DNA from: Planctomycetota bacterium
GTDB taxonomy: Bacteria > Planctomycetota > PUPC01 > DSUN01
DNA length: 17,434 nucleotides
NCBI GenBank assembly: GCA_016872875.1
Contig: VGYW01000158.1
Location: forward strand, 1 to 17,434
Reading direction: 5' to 3'
Position 1 is the stretch's first letter. Every line of letters begins with the position of its first letter. The notes under the pieces are model-generated. The model worked only from the letters and a program-made list of their open reading frames with translations, was not told where the DNA came from and ran no database searches. A program made the translations under genes and the position numbers. Shown here piece by piece: positions 1 through 6,940 of the stretch.

Positions 1-715
1 CTCAGTCGACGCCGGCTCCCTCTCGCGCCTGGGCGAAACGTCAGAGGCGTTGCGCGCGGCGGCTGCGCGACGTCACAGCCGAAAAGTCATTGGCCAATCC
101 CTTGTTACGGACCTCGTGAGGTCCGTGATAGGGTCCCGCCAGCCGCTCAGACGGCGCCGGCCCCCTCTCGCCCCCGGGTGGCACGCCGGAGCCGTTGCGC
201 GCGCCCGCTCCGCGACGTCAGCGCCAGGAGGTCCTCGACCGGTGCCGTGTTACGGACCTCGTGAGGTCCATGATAGGGCAGCGTCAGCCGCTCAGTCGGC
301 GCCGGCCCCCTCTCGCCCCCGGGTGGCACGCCGGAGCCGTTGTGCGCGCGCTCCGCGACGTCAGCGCCAGGAGGTCCTCGACCGGTGCCCTATTACGGAC
401 CTCGTGAGGTCCGTAATAGGGCAGCGTCAGCCGCTCAGACGGCGCCGGCCCCCTCTCGCCCCCGGGCGACAGGTCGGAGCCGCTCCGCGCGCCCGCTCCG
501 CGACGTCAGCGCCAGCATGTCCTGGGCCGGTGCCGCATTACGGACCTCGTGAGGTCCGTGATAGGGCCCCGGCAGCCGCTCAGTCGACGCCGGCTCCCTC
601 TCGCGCCTGGGCGAAACGTCAGAGGCGTTGCGCGCGGCGGCTGCGCGACGTGGCAGGGGAAAAGCCATTAGCCCATCCCTTGTTACTGACCTCGCGAGGT
701 CCGTAAGGGGCCGCG
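1..715. repeat. Tandem array of five ~145-bp hairpin-bearing units
   Basis: Units begin at 1, 146, 291, 434 and 579, each with CTCAG(T/A)CG(A/G)CGCCGG, giving lengths of 145, 145, 143, 145 and about 137 bp. Each ends with an inverted repeat whose best form is ACGGACCTCGTGAGGTCCGT (107-126, 252-271, 395-414, 540-559, 685-704; units 2 and 5 carry one mismatch). Units 1 and 5 are one subtype: 1-73 and 579-651 are identical. Units 2-4 form a second subtype with GGTGGCACGCCGGAGCC-like middles. The order is A-B-B-B-A, and the array may continue left of the window. The unit length is not a multiple of three, so any reading frame rotates from unit to unit; I read it as non-coding. There are no unique spacers between short repeats, so it is not CRISPR. 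Function unknown. Confidence 0.9.
388..421 (+). other. Perfect 16-bp-arm hairpin, best copy in the tandem array
   Basis: Arms 388-403 and 406-421 are perfectly complementary around a GT centre. The equivalent hairpin in unit 1 (100-115 with 118-133) is also completely paired if G-U wobbles are allowed. Units 2 and 4 keep the inner stem with a few mismatches. The wobbles fit + strand RNA, not the complementary strand. No T-tract follows, so it is not a standard intrinsic terminator. Confidence 0.7.
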
Positions 716-1035
716 CACGGGCATAACACGTGGCGAGCCAGCAGGCAGACCCCATGTGCGGCATGTTGCCTCCGCGCATGCCTTGCCCCCACGGCTCGGC
801 CTGATCCTGACGCCATGACGTCGTTGATTCCCGCGCGCTGCCATGCTATGAACCTCCAGAATCGGGTCTTTCTGAAAGGAGACCGGGAGAGGAAGAATCG
901 AGGACGAGGACGACGACGAGGACGATCAGCTGCTGTCCTCTGTCCTCTTGGGTTGCGGCTTGCCGCGAAGGGATATAGAATGCAGTCCGGTTGTGAATGG
1001 TCCCAGAGGTGAACGGGAGCACAGGAGACTGAGAG
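716..1035 (+). other. Intergenic spacer before the DUF4091 gene
   Basis: I found no supportable gene here; the overlapping frames lack any recognisable domain. The stretch contains a purine-rich GAGGAC-type simple repeat (900-923) followed by two GTCCTC copies (935-940, 942-947) that could pair with it. A candidate promoter (953-981) and the Shine-Dalgarno of the next gene follow. Confidence 0.6.
953..981 (+). promoter_or_regulatory. Candidate sigma70-type promoter for the DUF4091 gene
   Basis: TTGCGG at 953-958 and TAGAAT at 976-981 are separated by 17 bp. The -10 matches TATAAT at five of six positions and the -35 at three of six. It lies 54 nt upstream of the ATG at 1036. Sequence match only. 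Confidence 0.4.
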
Positions 1036-4000
1036 ATGAGGCATTCCGTCGCGTCAATTGCCGCAGTGCTGCTCTCCCTGTCAGGAGGCGGAGCCGCCGA
1101 GCTTGCGCCGTGGCCGCCGAAGGGCACGCCGATCCGCGTGCCCGTGACCCGCGACCTGTGGGTCTCGTCCTGCCCAGGCGAAACGCAGGGCAACAATGGC
1201 GCGGCAGACAAGCTGAAGACCAAGGCATACCAGGAGTTCTTCCTGGTGGACATTGACCCGGCGCCGCTCAAGGGCCGGGTGATCACAGGCGCCGTGCTCC
1301 ACCTCCACTGCACGTCAAGGGACATCCAGAAGCGCCTCGCCGTCTCCTCCCTCGGCTCCGAGTGGGTCGAGGGCACGGGCACAGGCTACGCCAAGCAGCC
1401 GGGGTCGTCGTGCTTCGAGGAGGCCGAACTGGGCAAGCGGCCCTGGGCGTATCCCGGCAGTGACCTCACCGCCGTGATGATGGGCGAAGGGGGCACGATT
1501 TGGGCCACGTGGGACGCCACGCCGCCCGACGCCGAGGGCTGGCAGACCGTGGCCGTCGAGCCGCGCGTCGTGGCCGCCCGCGTGGCCGGCCTCTCCTACG
1601 GCTTCGTCGTCTTCGACGACACGGGCAGCGAGTGGACCCGCAACGGCGAGCAGTACAAGCGGTTCACCTTCCCCAACCGCTTCGTCCACAGCCGCGAATC
1701 GGGCGCCAAGACCGCCCCCTACTTCACCATCTACCTCGGCGACGAGGACAAGCAGCCGCCGGCCGCGCCAACGTATCCTCGCCAGGAACAAGCCACCCTG
1801 CCCACAGGCGAGGCCATTGTCTCATGGCTCTCTCCAGCCGATTCCTTTGGCTTCAGAGTCGCCTTTCTCAAGGGGGGCAACGTTGACCAGTGGGTTGACT
1901 GGGAGGAGGAGGCCAAGCAGGCCACGCCAATCCCACGCTACCAGATACCCATGGCCGAGCCCGGCCAACGCGTCGAATTGCATCTGCGCGACATGGGTGT
2001 CAAGGGCGGCGAATCGATCACCCTCGGCATCGCCGCAGTGGACGCCACGGGTAACGTCGGGCAGGCTACTACGATCCTGGTCAAGCTCTCCGCCACGCCG
2101 GCCACGGTGCCCATCGGTGGCGAGCCGGCGGCGAAGTTCACAGAAGCCGCCCCGCTGCCCAAGCTGGGCGGGGCCGAGGTCGCGGTGATTGACCCGCTCG
2201 ACAAGGTGAACCCCGATTCGGGCGGGATCATCCCATCGCACGACGCCGCCTACCTGGCCGCCAACCACCTCTGGTCGGCGAAGGAGAAGCTGGTGCGGCT
2301 CTATGCCGCGAAGAACGAGTTCGTCGCATTCCAGGTGGTGCTCAAAGGCGGGGCAGATGGCGTCACGCCCGCCGTCAAGCTCCCCGAACCCCTGAAGGCC
2401 CAGTTGCTGGAGTTCCACAACGTCAAGTCCAGGAGCGGATTGCTCCCCGACCCGCTCGTGCCGATCAAGGGTGCCTTGAGTTCCGGGGCATTCCTCGCCG
2501 ACCTCTATGTGCCCCATGAGACCACGGCAGGGAAGCATGCAGGCACGCTCACTCTCACGAAAGGCAACGAATCGCTCGCCATCGCCATCGAGCTGAACGT
2601 GTGGGATTTTTGCCTGCCCGACTGCCTGTCGTTCATCCCTGAGATGAACAGTTACGGGCTGCCTGCGCCCGAGCTGGGCTATTACCGCGTGGGCCACGCC
2701 CACCGCACGTGCGTCAACGCCCTACCCTACAACCAGAGCGGCGGCGTCCGCCACGCGCCGAAGTGGGACGGCGAGAAGCTCGACTGGACGGATTGGGACA
2801 AGCGGTTCGCCCCGCTCCTCAACGGCTCGGCGTTCGCCGACTTGCCCCGCCGCGCCGTGCCGCTCGACGCCTTTTACCTGCCGCTCCACGAGAACTGGCC
2901 AGGCGACGTGTTCAAGGACTACAACGGCTCGTATTGGGCGGACAGGGCGTTCCCTCCCGCCTACCGCGAAACGTTTGTCAAGGTCTCGCGCCTCTTCGCC
3001 GAACACTTCGCCGAGAAGGGCTGGAACGACACCTTCCTCCAGTTCTATCTGAACAACAAGAACAACTTCAAGGAGCGCGGCTGGTCGCGTGGGGCGTCGC
3101 CCTGGATACTCGACGAGCCGGCAAGCTTCCAGGACTACTGGGCGCTCCGCTGGTTCGCTATCGCCTTCCATGAGGGCGCCGCCGCGGCCCGAGGCAAGGC
3201 CAAGGTCGGCTACCGCATTGACATCTCGCGGCCCGAATGGGAGCGCGACTGCCTGACGCCGCTCAACGACTTCTACGTGTGCAGCGGCGTCTTCCGCAAG
3301 TACCGCCGCATGATCCTCGACCGCCAGCGCCGCAACGGCATGGTCATCTTCGAATACGGCTCGTCGAACAAGGTCGAGGCCTCAAACGTCCAGCCCGCCG
3401 GCTGGTGCGTGAGCGCCTGGTGCCTGGGCGCCGATGGGGTGCTCCCCTGGCAGACCATCGGCAACGATGGCTCCTGGGCCAACGCCGACGAGTGCTCGCT
3501 CTTCTACCCCGGCGGCAAGGTCGGCAGCACCGAGCCAGTCCCCAGCGTCCGCCTCAAAGCCTATCGCCGCGGGCAGCAGGACGTCGAATACCTGACCATG
3601 CTCACCCAGCATCTGAAGGCGCCGCGCTGGGCAGTTGGCCAGGCCGTGCAGGAGAAGCTCCGCCTCGTCGCCTCGGCCCAGAAAGGCCCCGACGCGGGCG
3701 GTATCGAGGACGCCGGGCGCATCTCGTTCCGCGATCTGTCGCCCATCGCTCTCTGGGAGCTTCGCACGCAGGTGGGCGGCATCCTGTCGAAGGCCAAGCC
3801 CGAATGGAAGCGACGGCTGGTGGACCTGCGGACGCCGCCCCGCGACGCGAGCAAGCTGCCCACCTTCCTCCCCGAGCCGCGTCCGCCCGTGGCCGAGAAG
3901 GGCGCCTCCGGCGCCGAGGCCGAGCAGGGCGAGGCCGTCGTCATCCAGGGCAAGCCCGCGGTCAGCGACGCCCTCATCCACTTCGAGGAGCCCGAGCGGA

Positions 4001-4539
4001 AGTTCGGCGGCGAGGCCCGCGGCAACGCCCTCCGCCGCACCGACCGCACAAACGCCTTCCTCGTCCGCTTCGACCTCGCGGGCAAGCTCCCCGCGGGCGC
4101 AAAGGTCGCCTCCGCAAAGCTCTCCCTCTGCGTCTGGGACCCCAGCAGCAAGGGCAAGACCCGCGTCGCCGCCTTCCGCCTCACCTCTGACTGGGACGAA
4201 GCGGCAGTGACCTGGAAGCACTCCTCCGCCGGCAAGACCTGGGCCGACGAGGCCGGCTTCGAGCTCGGCAAGGACACCCCGAAGGACCCCGACGGCTTCG
4301 TCATCGTCCCGCCCGAGGAGGGCGCCGACACCGCCGACCCGCCGCTCGAATACACCATTGACGTCACCAAGTCCGTTGCTGCCTGGCTCTCTGGCCAGGC
4401 CAAGAATTGCGGCCTCGCCATCGTCCCCATCATTGACCGCTCGGTTGACGATGGCCACTACACCCGCATCCAGCTCCTCGCCTCCGAGCACCGGGACAAG
4501 CAGTTCACCCCCAAGCTCACCGTTCGGCTCGCCAAGTAG
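1036..4539 (+). CDS. Secreted DUF4091/GH123-like protein with two CBM-like modules
   Basis: The 1167-aa protein starts at an ATG with AGGAG at 1023-1027, eight bases upstream. A Sec signal peptide spans about residues 1-21 (hydrophobic core followed by G-G-G-A-A). Residues ~25-230 resemble a DNRLRE-type beta-sandwich, followed by a fibronectin-like linker segment. From ~380 comes the beta-sandwich and then the barrel typical of DUF4091, the GH123 catalytic family. Asp693-Glu694-Pro695 (I-L-D-E-P) fits the adjacent Asp-Glu pair GH123 enzymes use for substrate-assisted hydrolysis of N-acetylgalactosaminides. Residues ~970-1167 form a second DNRLRE-like module, ending in a T-I-D-V-T-K-x-V-A-A-W-L pattern seen in that family. 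It probably acts outside the cytoplasm on glycans. GH123-type activity is inferred; many DUF4091 proteins are uncharacterised. It appears to be monocistronic, since a new promoter follows its stop. Confidence 0.9.
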   Translation: MRHSVASIAAVLLSLSGGGAAELAPWPPKGTPIRVPVTRDLWVSSCPGETQGNNGAADKLKTKAYQEFFLVDIDPAPLKGRVITGAVLHLHCTSRDIQKRLAVSSLGSEWVEGTGTGYAKQPGSSCFEEAELGKRPWAYPGSDLTAVMMGEGGTIWATWDATPPDAEGWQTVAVEPRVVAARVAGLSYGFVVFDDTGSEWTRNGEQYKRFTFPNRFVHSRESGAKTAPYFTIYLGDEDKQPPAAPTYPRQEQATLPTGEAIVSWLSPADSFGFRVAFLKGGNVDQWVDWEEEAKQATPIPRYQIPMAEPGQRVELHLRDMGVKGGESITLGIAAVDATGNVGQATTILVKLSATPATVPIGGEPAAKFTEAAPLPKLGGAEVAVIDPLDKVNPDSGGIIPSHDAAYLAANHLWSAKEKLVRLYAAKNEFVAFQVVLKGGADGVTPAVKLPEPLKAQLLEFHNVKSRSGLLPDPLVPIKGALSSGAFLADLYVPHETTAGKHAGTLTLTKGNESLAIAIELNVWDFCLPDCLSFIPEMNSYGLPAPELGYYRVGHAHRTCVNALPYNQSGGVRHAPKWDGEKLDWTDWDKRFAPLLNGSAFADLPRRAVPLDAFYLPLHENWPGDVFKDYNGSYWADRAFPPAYRETFVKVSRLFAEHFAEKGWNDTFLQFYLNNKNNFKERGWSRGASPWILDEPASFQDYWALRWFAIAFHEGAAAARGKAKVGYRIDISRPEWERDCLTPLNDFYVCSGVFRKYRRMILDRQRRNGMVIFEYGSSNKVEASNVQPAGWCVSAWCLGADGVLPWQTIGNDGSWANADECSLFYPGGKVGSTEPVPSVRLKAYRRGQQDVEYLTMLTQHLKAPRWAVGQAVQEKLRLVASAQKGPDAGGIEDAGRISFRDLSPIALWELRTQVGGILSKAKPEWKRRLVDLRTPPRDASKLPTFLPEPRPPVAEKGASGAEAEQGEAVVIQGKPAVSDALIHFEEPERKFGGEARGNALRRTDRTNAFLVRFDLAGKLPAGAKVASAKLSLCVWDPSSKGKTRVAAFRLTSDWDEAAVTWKHSSAGKTWADEAGFELGKDTPKDPDGFVIVPPEEGADTADPPLEYTIDVTKSVAAWLSGQAKNCGLAIVPIIDRSVDDGHYTRIQLLASEHRDKQFTPKLTVRLAK

Positions 4540-4543
4540 GTTG

Positions 4544-4572
4544 TTGACAGGGTTCTTCCGGTGCTGTAACAT
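4544..4572 (+). promoter_or_regulatory. Strong candidate promoter for the ATPase-DUF362 pair
   Basis: TTGACA (4544-4549) is a perfect -35, followed after exactly 17 bp by TAACAT (4567-4572), a four-of-six -10. It begins five bases after the stop of the DUF4091 gene and sits 70 nt upstream of the ATPase ATG. This suggests the ATPase and DUF362 genes are transcribed independently of the upstream gene. Confidence 0.65.
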
Positions 4573-4642
4573 TGCCTGGGCCAGAGCCGCCTGCATCCGT
4601 ATCGGGCCACAACGACAGGCATGGACAGAAGTGGAGCCCCCA

Positions 4643-5755
4643 ATGATCAAGCGCCTGTATGTAGACAACTACAAGTGCCTGGTGAACTTCGAGCTTCCGC
4701 TCCAAGAGCTCACGCTGCTGGTCGGCCCGAATGGGGTCGGCAAGACTTCGGTGCTCGACGTGATGTATGCGTTGCGCCAGCTTCTTGCCGGCTTGGCGAA
4801 GATCACGGGGGCCGATGGCGTATTCCCGACACAGACACTTACGAACTGGCAGAACCGAGACTTGCAGGTGTTCGAGCTGGATGTGGACATAGAGGGCGAC
4901 CCTCTACGATATCGTCTCGAGGTGGCGCACGACCGGTCAATCCGCCAAGCGCGGGTTCACTTGGAGCAACTCACAGCCAAGGGGAGGCCATTGTTCCAAT
5001 GCGAAGATGGTGAGGTGCGCCTCTACCGCGACGATCATTCTGAGGGCACTAGGTTCTCTGTGGACGGCTCGGAGACGGCAATAGCAAGGATTGCGCCGCG
5101 TCACGACAACGTCCGCCTCACTCGGTTTCTCGACTTCGTGCGCAAGGTGATGGTATGCGGCCTTTGCCCGGCGAGCTTCAGGCCCGAATCGGCGACCGAA
5201 GATGCCATGCTCCAGCGGGATGCCCGGAACTTCACCGCCTGGTTTCGGCATTTGCTGCTCGAACGTCAGGACATGGTTCCTGAGTTCACGACGGCGCTTC
5301 GGGAAGTCATTGACGGCTTTCGCGGTATCCGTTTGGAGAAGGTGGGGCTTGATACGCGCGCTCTCATGCTCATATTCGAGCAAGATGGGGAGCGGTACGA
5401 GTTGCGCTTGGACGAGATCTCTGACGGCCAGCGCGCCCTCATCGCGCTCTATTCGCTGGTGCACCTTGCGGCAGGTCAGGGGTACACCCTCTTCCTGGAC
5501 GAGCCCGACAATTACGTGGCGCTTGCCGAAATCCAGCCGTGGCTCATGGAGCTGGCCGATGCGTGCGGCGATACGGTTCCACAGGCCGTGCTGTGCTCCC
5601 ACCATCCGGAGCTCATTGACTACCTTGGCAGCGACTGCGGTTTGGAGCTCGCTCGGGAGGCATCGGGGGTAACGACGGTGCGGCGGCTGAGTGAGACTCC
5701 AAATGAGAGCGGGCTCAAGCTCTCCGAGTTGGTGGCGAGGGGAGAGCCAACGTGA
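4643..5755 (+). CDS. SMC/OLD-like AAA family ATPase (AAA15/AAA21 type)
   Basis: The 370-aa cytoplasmic ATPase starts at an ATG with GGAG at 4633-4636. An open frame extends upstream to 4358, but that part overlaps the previous gene's coding region and the promoter. It opens with I-K-R-L-Y-V-x-N-Y-K-C-L, the usual start of this ABC-like ATPase group. Visible motifs are Walker A G28-P-N-G-V-G-K-T-S36, an ABC-type signature at I259-S-D-G-Q-R264, Walker B T-L-F-L-D286-E287-P and an H-loop S319-H-H-P322. There is no TOPRIM nuclease domain as in OLD proteins and no long coiled coil. Relatives often pair with RloB- or DUF4276-type nucleases in defence loci, but no such partner is present. Its stop overlaps the next start as GTGA, implying translational coupling to the DUF362 gene. 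Codon third positions look less C-rich than in neighbours, a qualitative hint of separate ancestry. Substrate unknown. Confidence 0.9.
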   Translation: MIKRLYVDNYKCLVNFELPLQELTLLVGPNGVGKTSVLDVMYALRQLLAGLAKITGADGVFPTQTLTNWQNRDLQVFELDVDIEGDPLRYRLEVAHDRSIRQARVHLEQLTAKGRPLFQCEDGEVRLYRDDHSEGTRFSVDGSETAIARIAPRHDNVRLTRFLDFVRKVMVCGLCPASFRPESATEDAMLQRDARNFTAWFRHLLLERQDMVPEFTTALREVIDGFRGIRLEKVGLDTRALMLIFEQDGERYELRLDEISDGQRALIALYSLVHLAAGQGYTLFLDEPDNYVALAEIQPWLMELADACGDTVPQAVLCSHHPELIDYLGSDCGLELAREASGVTTVRRLSETPNESGLKLSELVARGEPT

Positions 5756-6708
5756 ACAGACGCGCCTTCATCGCGCAGGCAGGCTCGGCCACGGCAGCGG
5801 CGCTCCTGGCCGGCGAGGGGCTTGCGCGGGCCGCGCCCAAAGGCCCAACCGTCGCGGTGGTCCGGGACAAGACGGGCAAGGCGATTCAGGACCACCAGGT
5901 GGACGCCGCCATCGTGCAGCGGCTGGTGGACAGGGCGGTGATGATCGTCACGGGAAAGGACGACGTGGCGAAGGCCTGGGCAAGCTGCGTCGGCCCGAAG
6001 GACAAGGTGGCCATCAAGATCAACGGCCTTTTCCCCCGCGCCAGCACCCACCCCGAGGTCGTGTGCGCCGTCGTCAATGGCCTCCAGAAAGCCGGCGTCG
6101 AGCTTCGGAACATCACGGTATACGACCGGAACGACTTCTACAACACGATTCCCAGGTTCCCGGCCTGGGACGAGGGGAGCGGCCCGCGGCTGGACTTCAG
6201 GATCAGCAGCTTCGAGGGCAAGGTGAACGCCGGCCCGCTGGGAACCCAGCTCGGCAAGGCAGCCACCGAGGCCGACGCGCTCATCAACCTCTCCATCATG
6301 AAGACCCACTGGCTGACCGGCGTCACCGGGGCTCTGAAGAACCACCTCGGCACGATTCCGAACCCGCGCGACTTCCACAAGGACGGCGGGCGACACATTG
6401 CGGACGTCAACGCGCTGGAGCCGATCAGGGCGAATACCCGCATCTGCATCTGCGACGCCCTCTACGGCCTCTACCACGGCGGCCCGCCCTACTCGCCGCG
6501 CTTCCGGTGGGACCTCCAGAGCATCCTCGCCTCTGCCGACCCCGTGGCCCTCGACGCGACCGTGGCCGAGATTGTCAAGGCCAAGCGGCTCCAGGAGGGC
6601 CTCAGCCCCTACCACGCCGCCATCGTGCACATCGAGCGCGCCGCCGAGCTCGGCCTCGGCGTGGCCGACCCCAAGGCCATCAACCGGGTGGAAGCGGAAA
6701 CGGGATGA
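5752..6708 (+). CDS. Tat-exported DUF362 domain protein
   Basis: The 318-aa protein begins at GTG 5752, which overlaps the preceding stop by four bases; G-A-G-G-G-G-A-G-A-G at 5737-5746 supplies a Shine-Dalgarno. The N-terminus has N-R-R-A-F-I followed by a hydrophobic stretch to about A27, a twin-arginine-type signal, so it is probably exported folded. The body matches DUF362: K-I-N-G-L-F-P near 90, P-E-V-V-C-A-V-V-N-G-L, an A-D-A-L-I-N-L-S-I-M-K-T-H-W-L segment with G-A-L-K-N-H-L-G, D-A-L-Y-G-L-Y-H-G-G-P, and S-A-D-P-V-A-L-D-A-T. No ferredoxin-type cysteine clusters are present, unlike some longer DUF362 proteins. Biochemical role is unknown. Pairing with a cytoplasmic ATPase is unexpected for an exported protein. 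Confidence 0.88.
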   Translation: MNRRAFIAQAGSATAAALLAGEGLARAAPKGPTVAVVRDKTGKAIQDHQVDAAIVQRLVDRAVMIVTGKDDVAKAWASCVGPKDKVAIKINGLFPRASTHPEVVCAVVNGLQKAGVELRNITVYDRNDFYNTIPRFPAWDEGSGPRLDFRISSFEGKVNAGPLGTQLGKAATEADALINLSIMKTHWLTGVTGALKNHLGTIPNPRDFHKDGGRHIADVNALEPIRANTRICICDALYGLYHGGPPYSPRFRWDLQSILASADPVALDATVAEIVKAKRLQEGLSPYHAAIVHIERAAELGLGVADPKAINRVEAETG

Positions 6709-6940
6709 GGGCCTCTCGGCACAACGGTAGGTGGAGTCAAAGGGATGGGCTATTCAGGGGTAAGGAACTCCCATCGAGAAGCCTCTGGTTTCCTGCCCCA
6801 CCGACGCGGGCGTAGCGACACGCGGCTCGCGTGTCGAGGACGGGACAGGCGAGCCGCCCGTCCCTACGAAGGTGGGTGGGGCGGGAAACAGGCTGGGGCG
6901 CTCACGTCTGAATCGCGGCAAAGCGATCGAAGGGGAGTCC
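6709..6940. other. Intergenic gap with a MITE-like element
   Basis: No gene is supported here. An inverted-repeat element occupies 6788-6889 (listed separately). The first 79 bases show nothing recognisable. Bases 6890-6940 hold only the leader and the AGGGGAG ribosome site of the next gene. Confidence 0.6.
6788..6889. mobile_element. ~102-bp MITE-like inverted-repeat element
   Basis: The termini GTTTCCTGCCCCACC (6788-6802) and GGTGGGGCGGGAAAC (6875-6889) are inverted repeats matching at 14 of 15 positions. Inside are a perfect 9-bp hairpin (6816-6824 with 6828-6836), 7-bp arms (6838-6844 with 6857-6863), an alternative 9-bp pairing (6822-6830 with 6849-6857) and CGTAG/CTACG (6811-6815, 6864-6868). 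It encodes nothing. A fragment starting with the same TTTCCTGCCCC(C)ACCGAC sequence recurs at 8261-8290, so a repeat family is likely. No transposase is present. Confidence 0.6.

Noticed and set aside
50..706. A 218-codon open frame across the repeat array
   Set aside because: Repeat units of 143-145 bp are translated in different frames along it, giving Arg/Pro/Ala-rich sequence with no consistent protein repeat. The conserved signal is at nucleotide level.
1..715. CRISPR array
   Set aside because: Units are ~145 bp and similar throughout, with no short constant repeats alternating with unique spacers and no cas genes nearby.
4358..4642. N-terminal extension of the ATPase frame
   Set aside because: It overlaps the coding end of the DUF4091 gene and the promoter. 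The family's normal start, with a ribosome site, is at 4643.
4643..5755. Complete anti-phage defence system
   Set aside because: Only the ATPase is visible. No nuclease, reverse transcriptase, TOPRIM or other known effector is adjacent; the coupled gene encodes an exported DUF362 protein.
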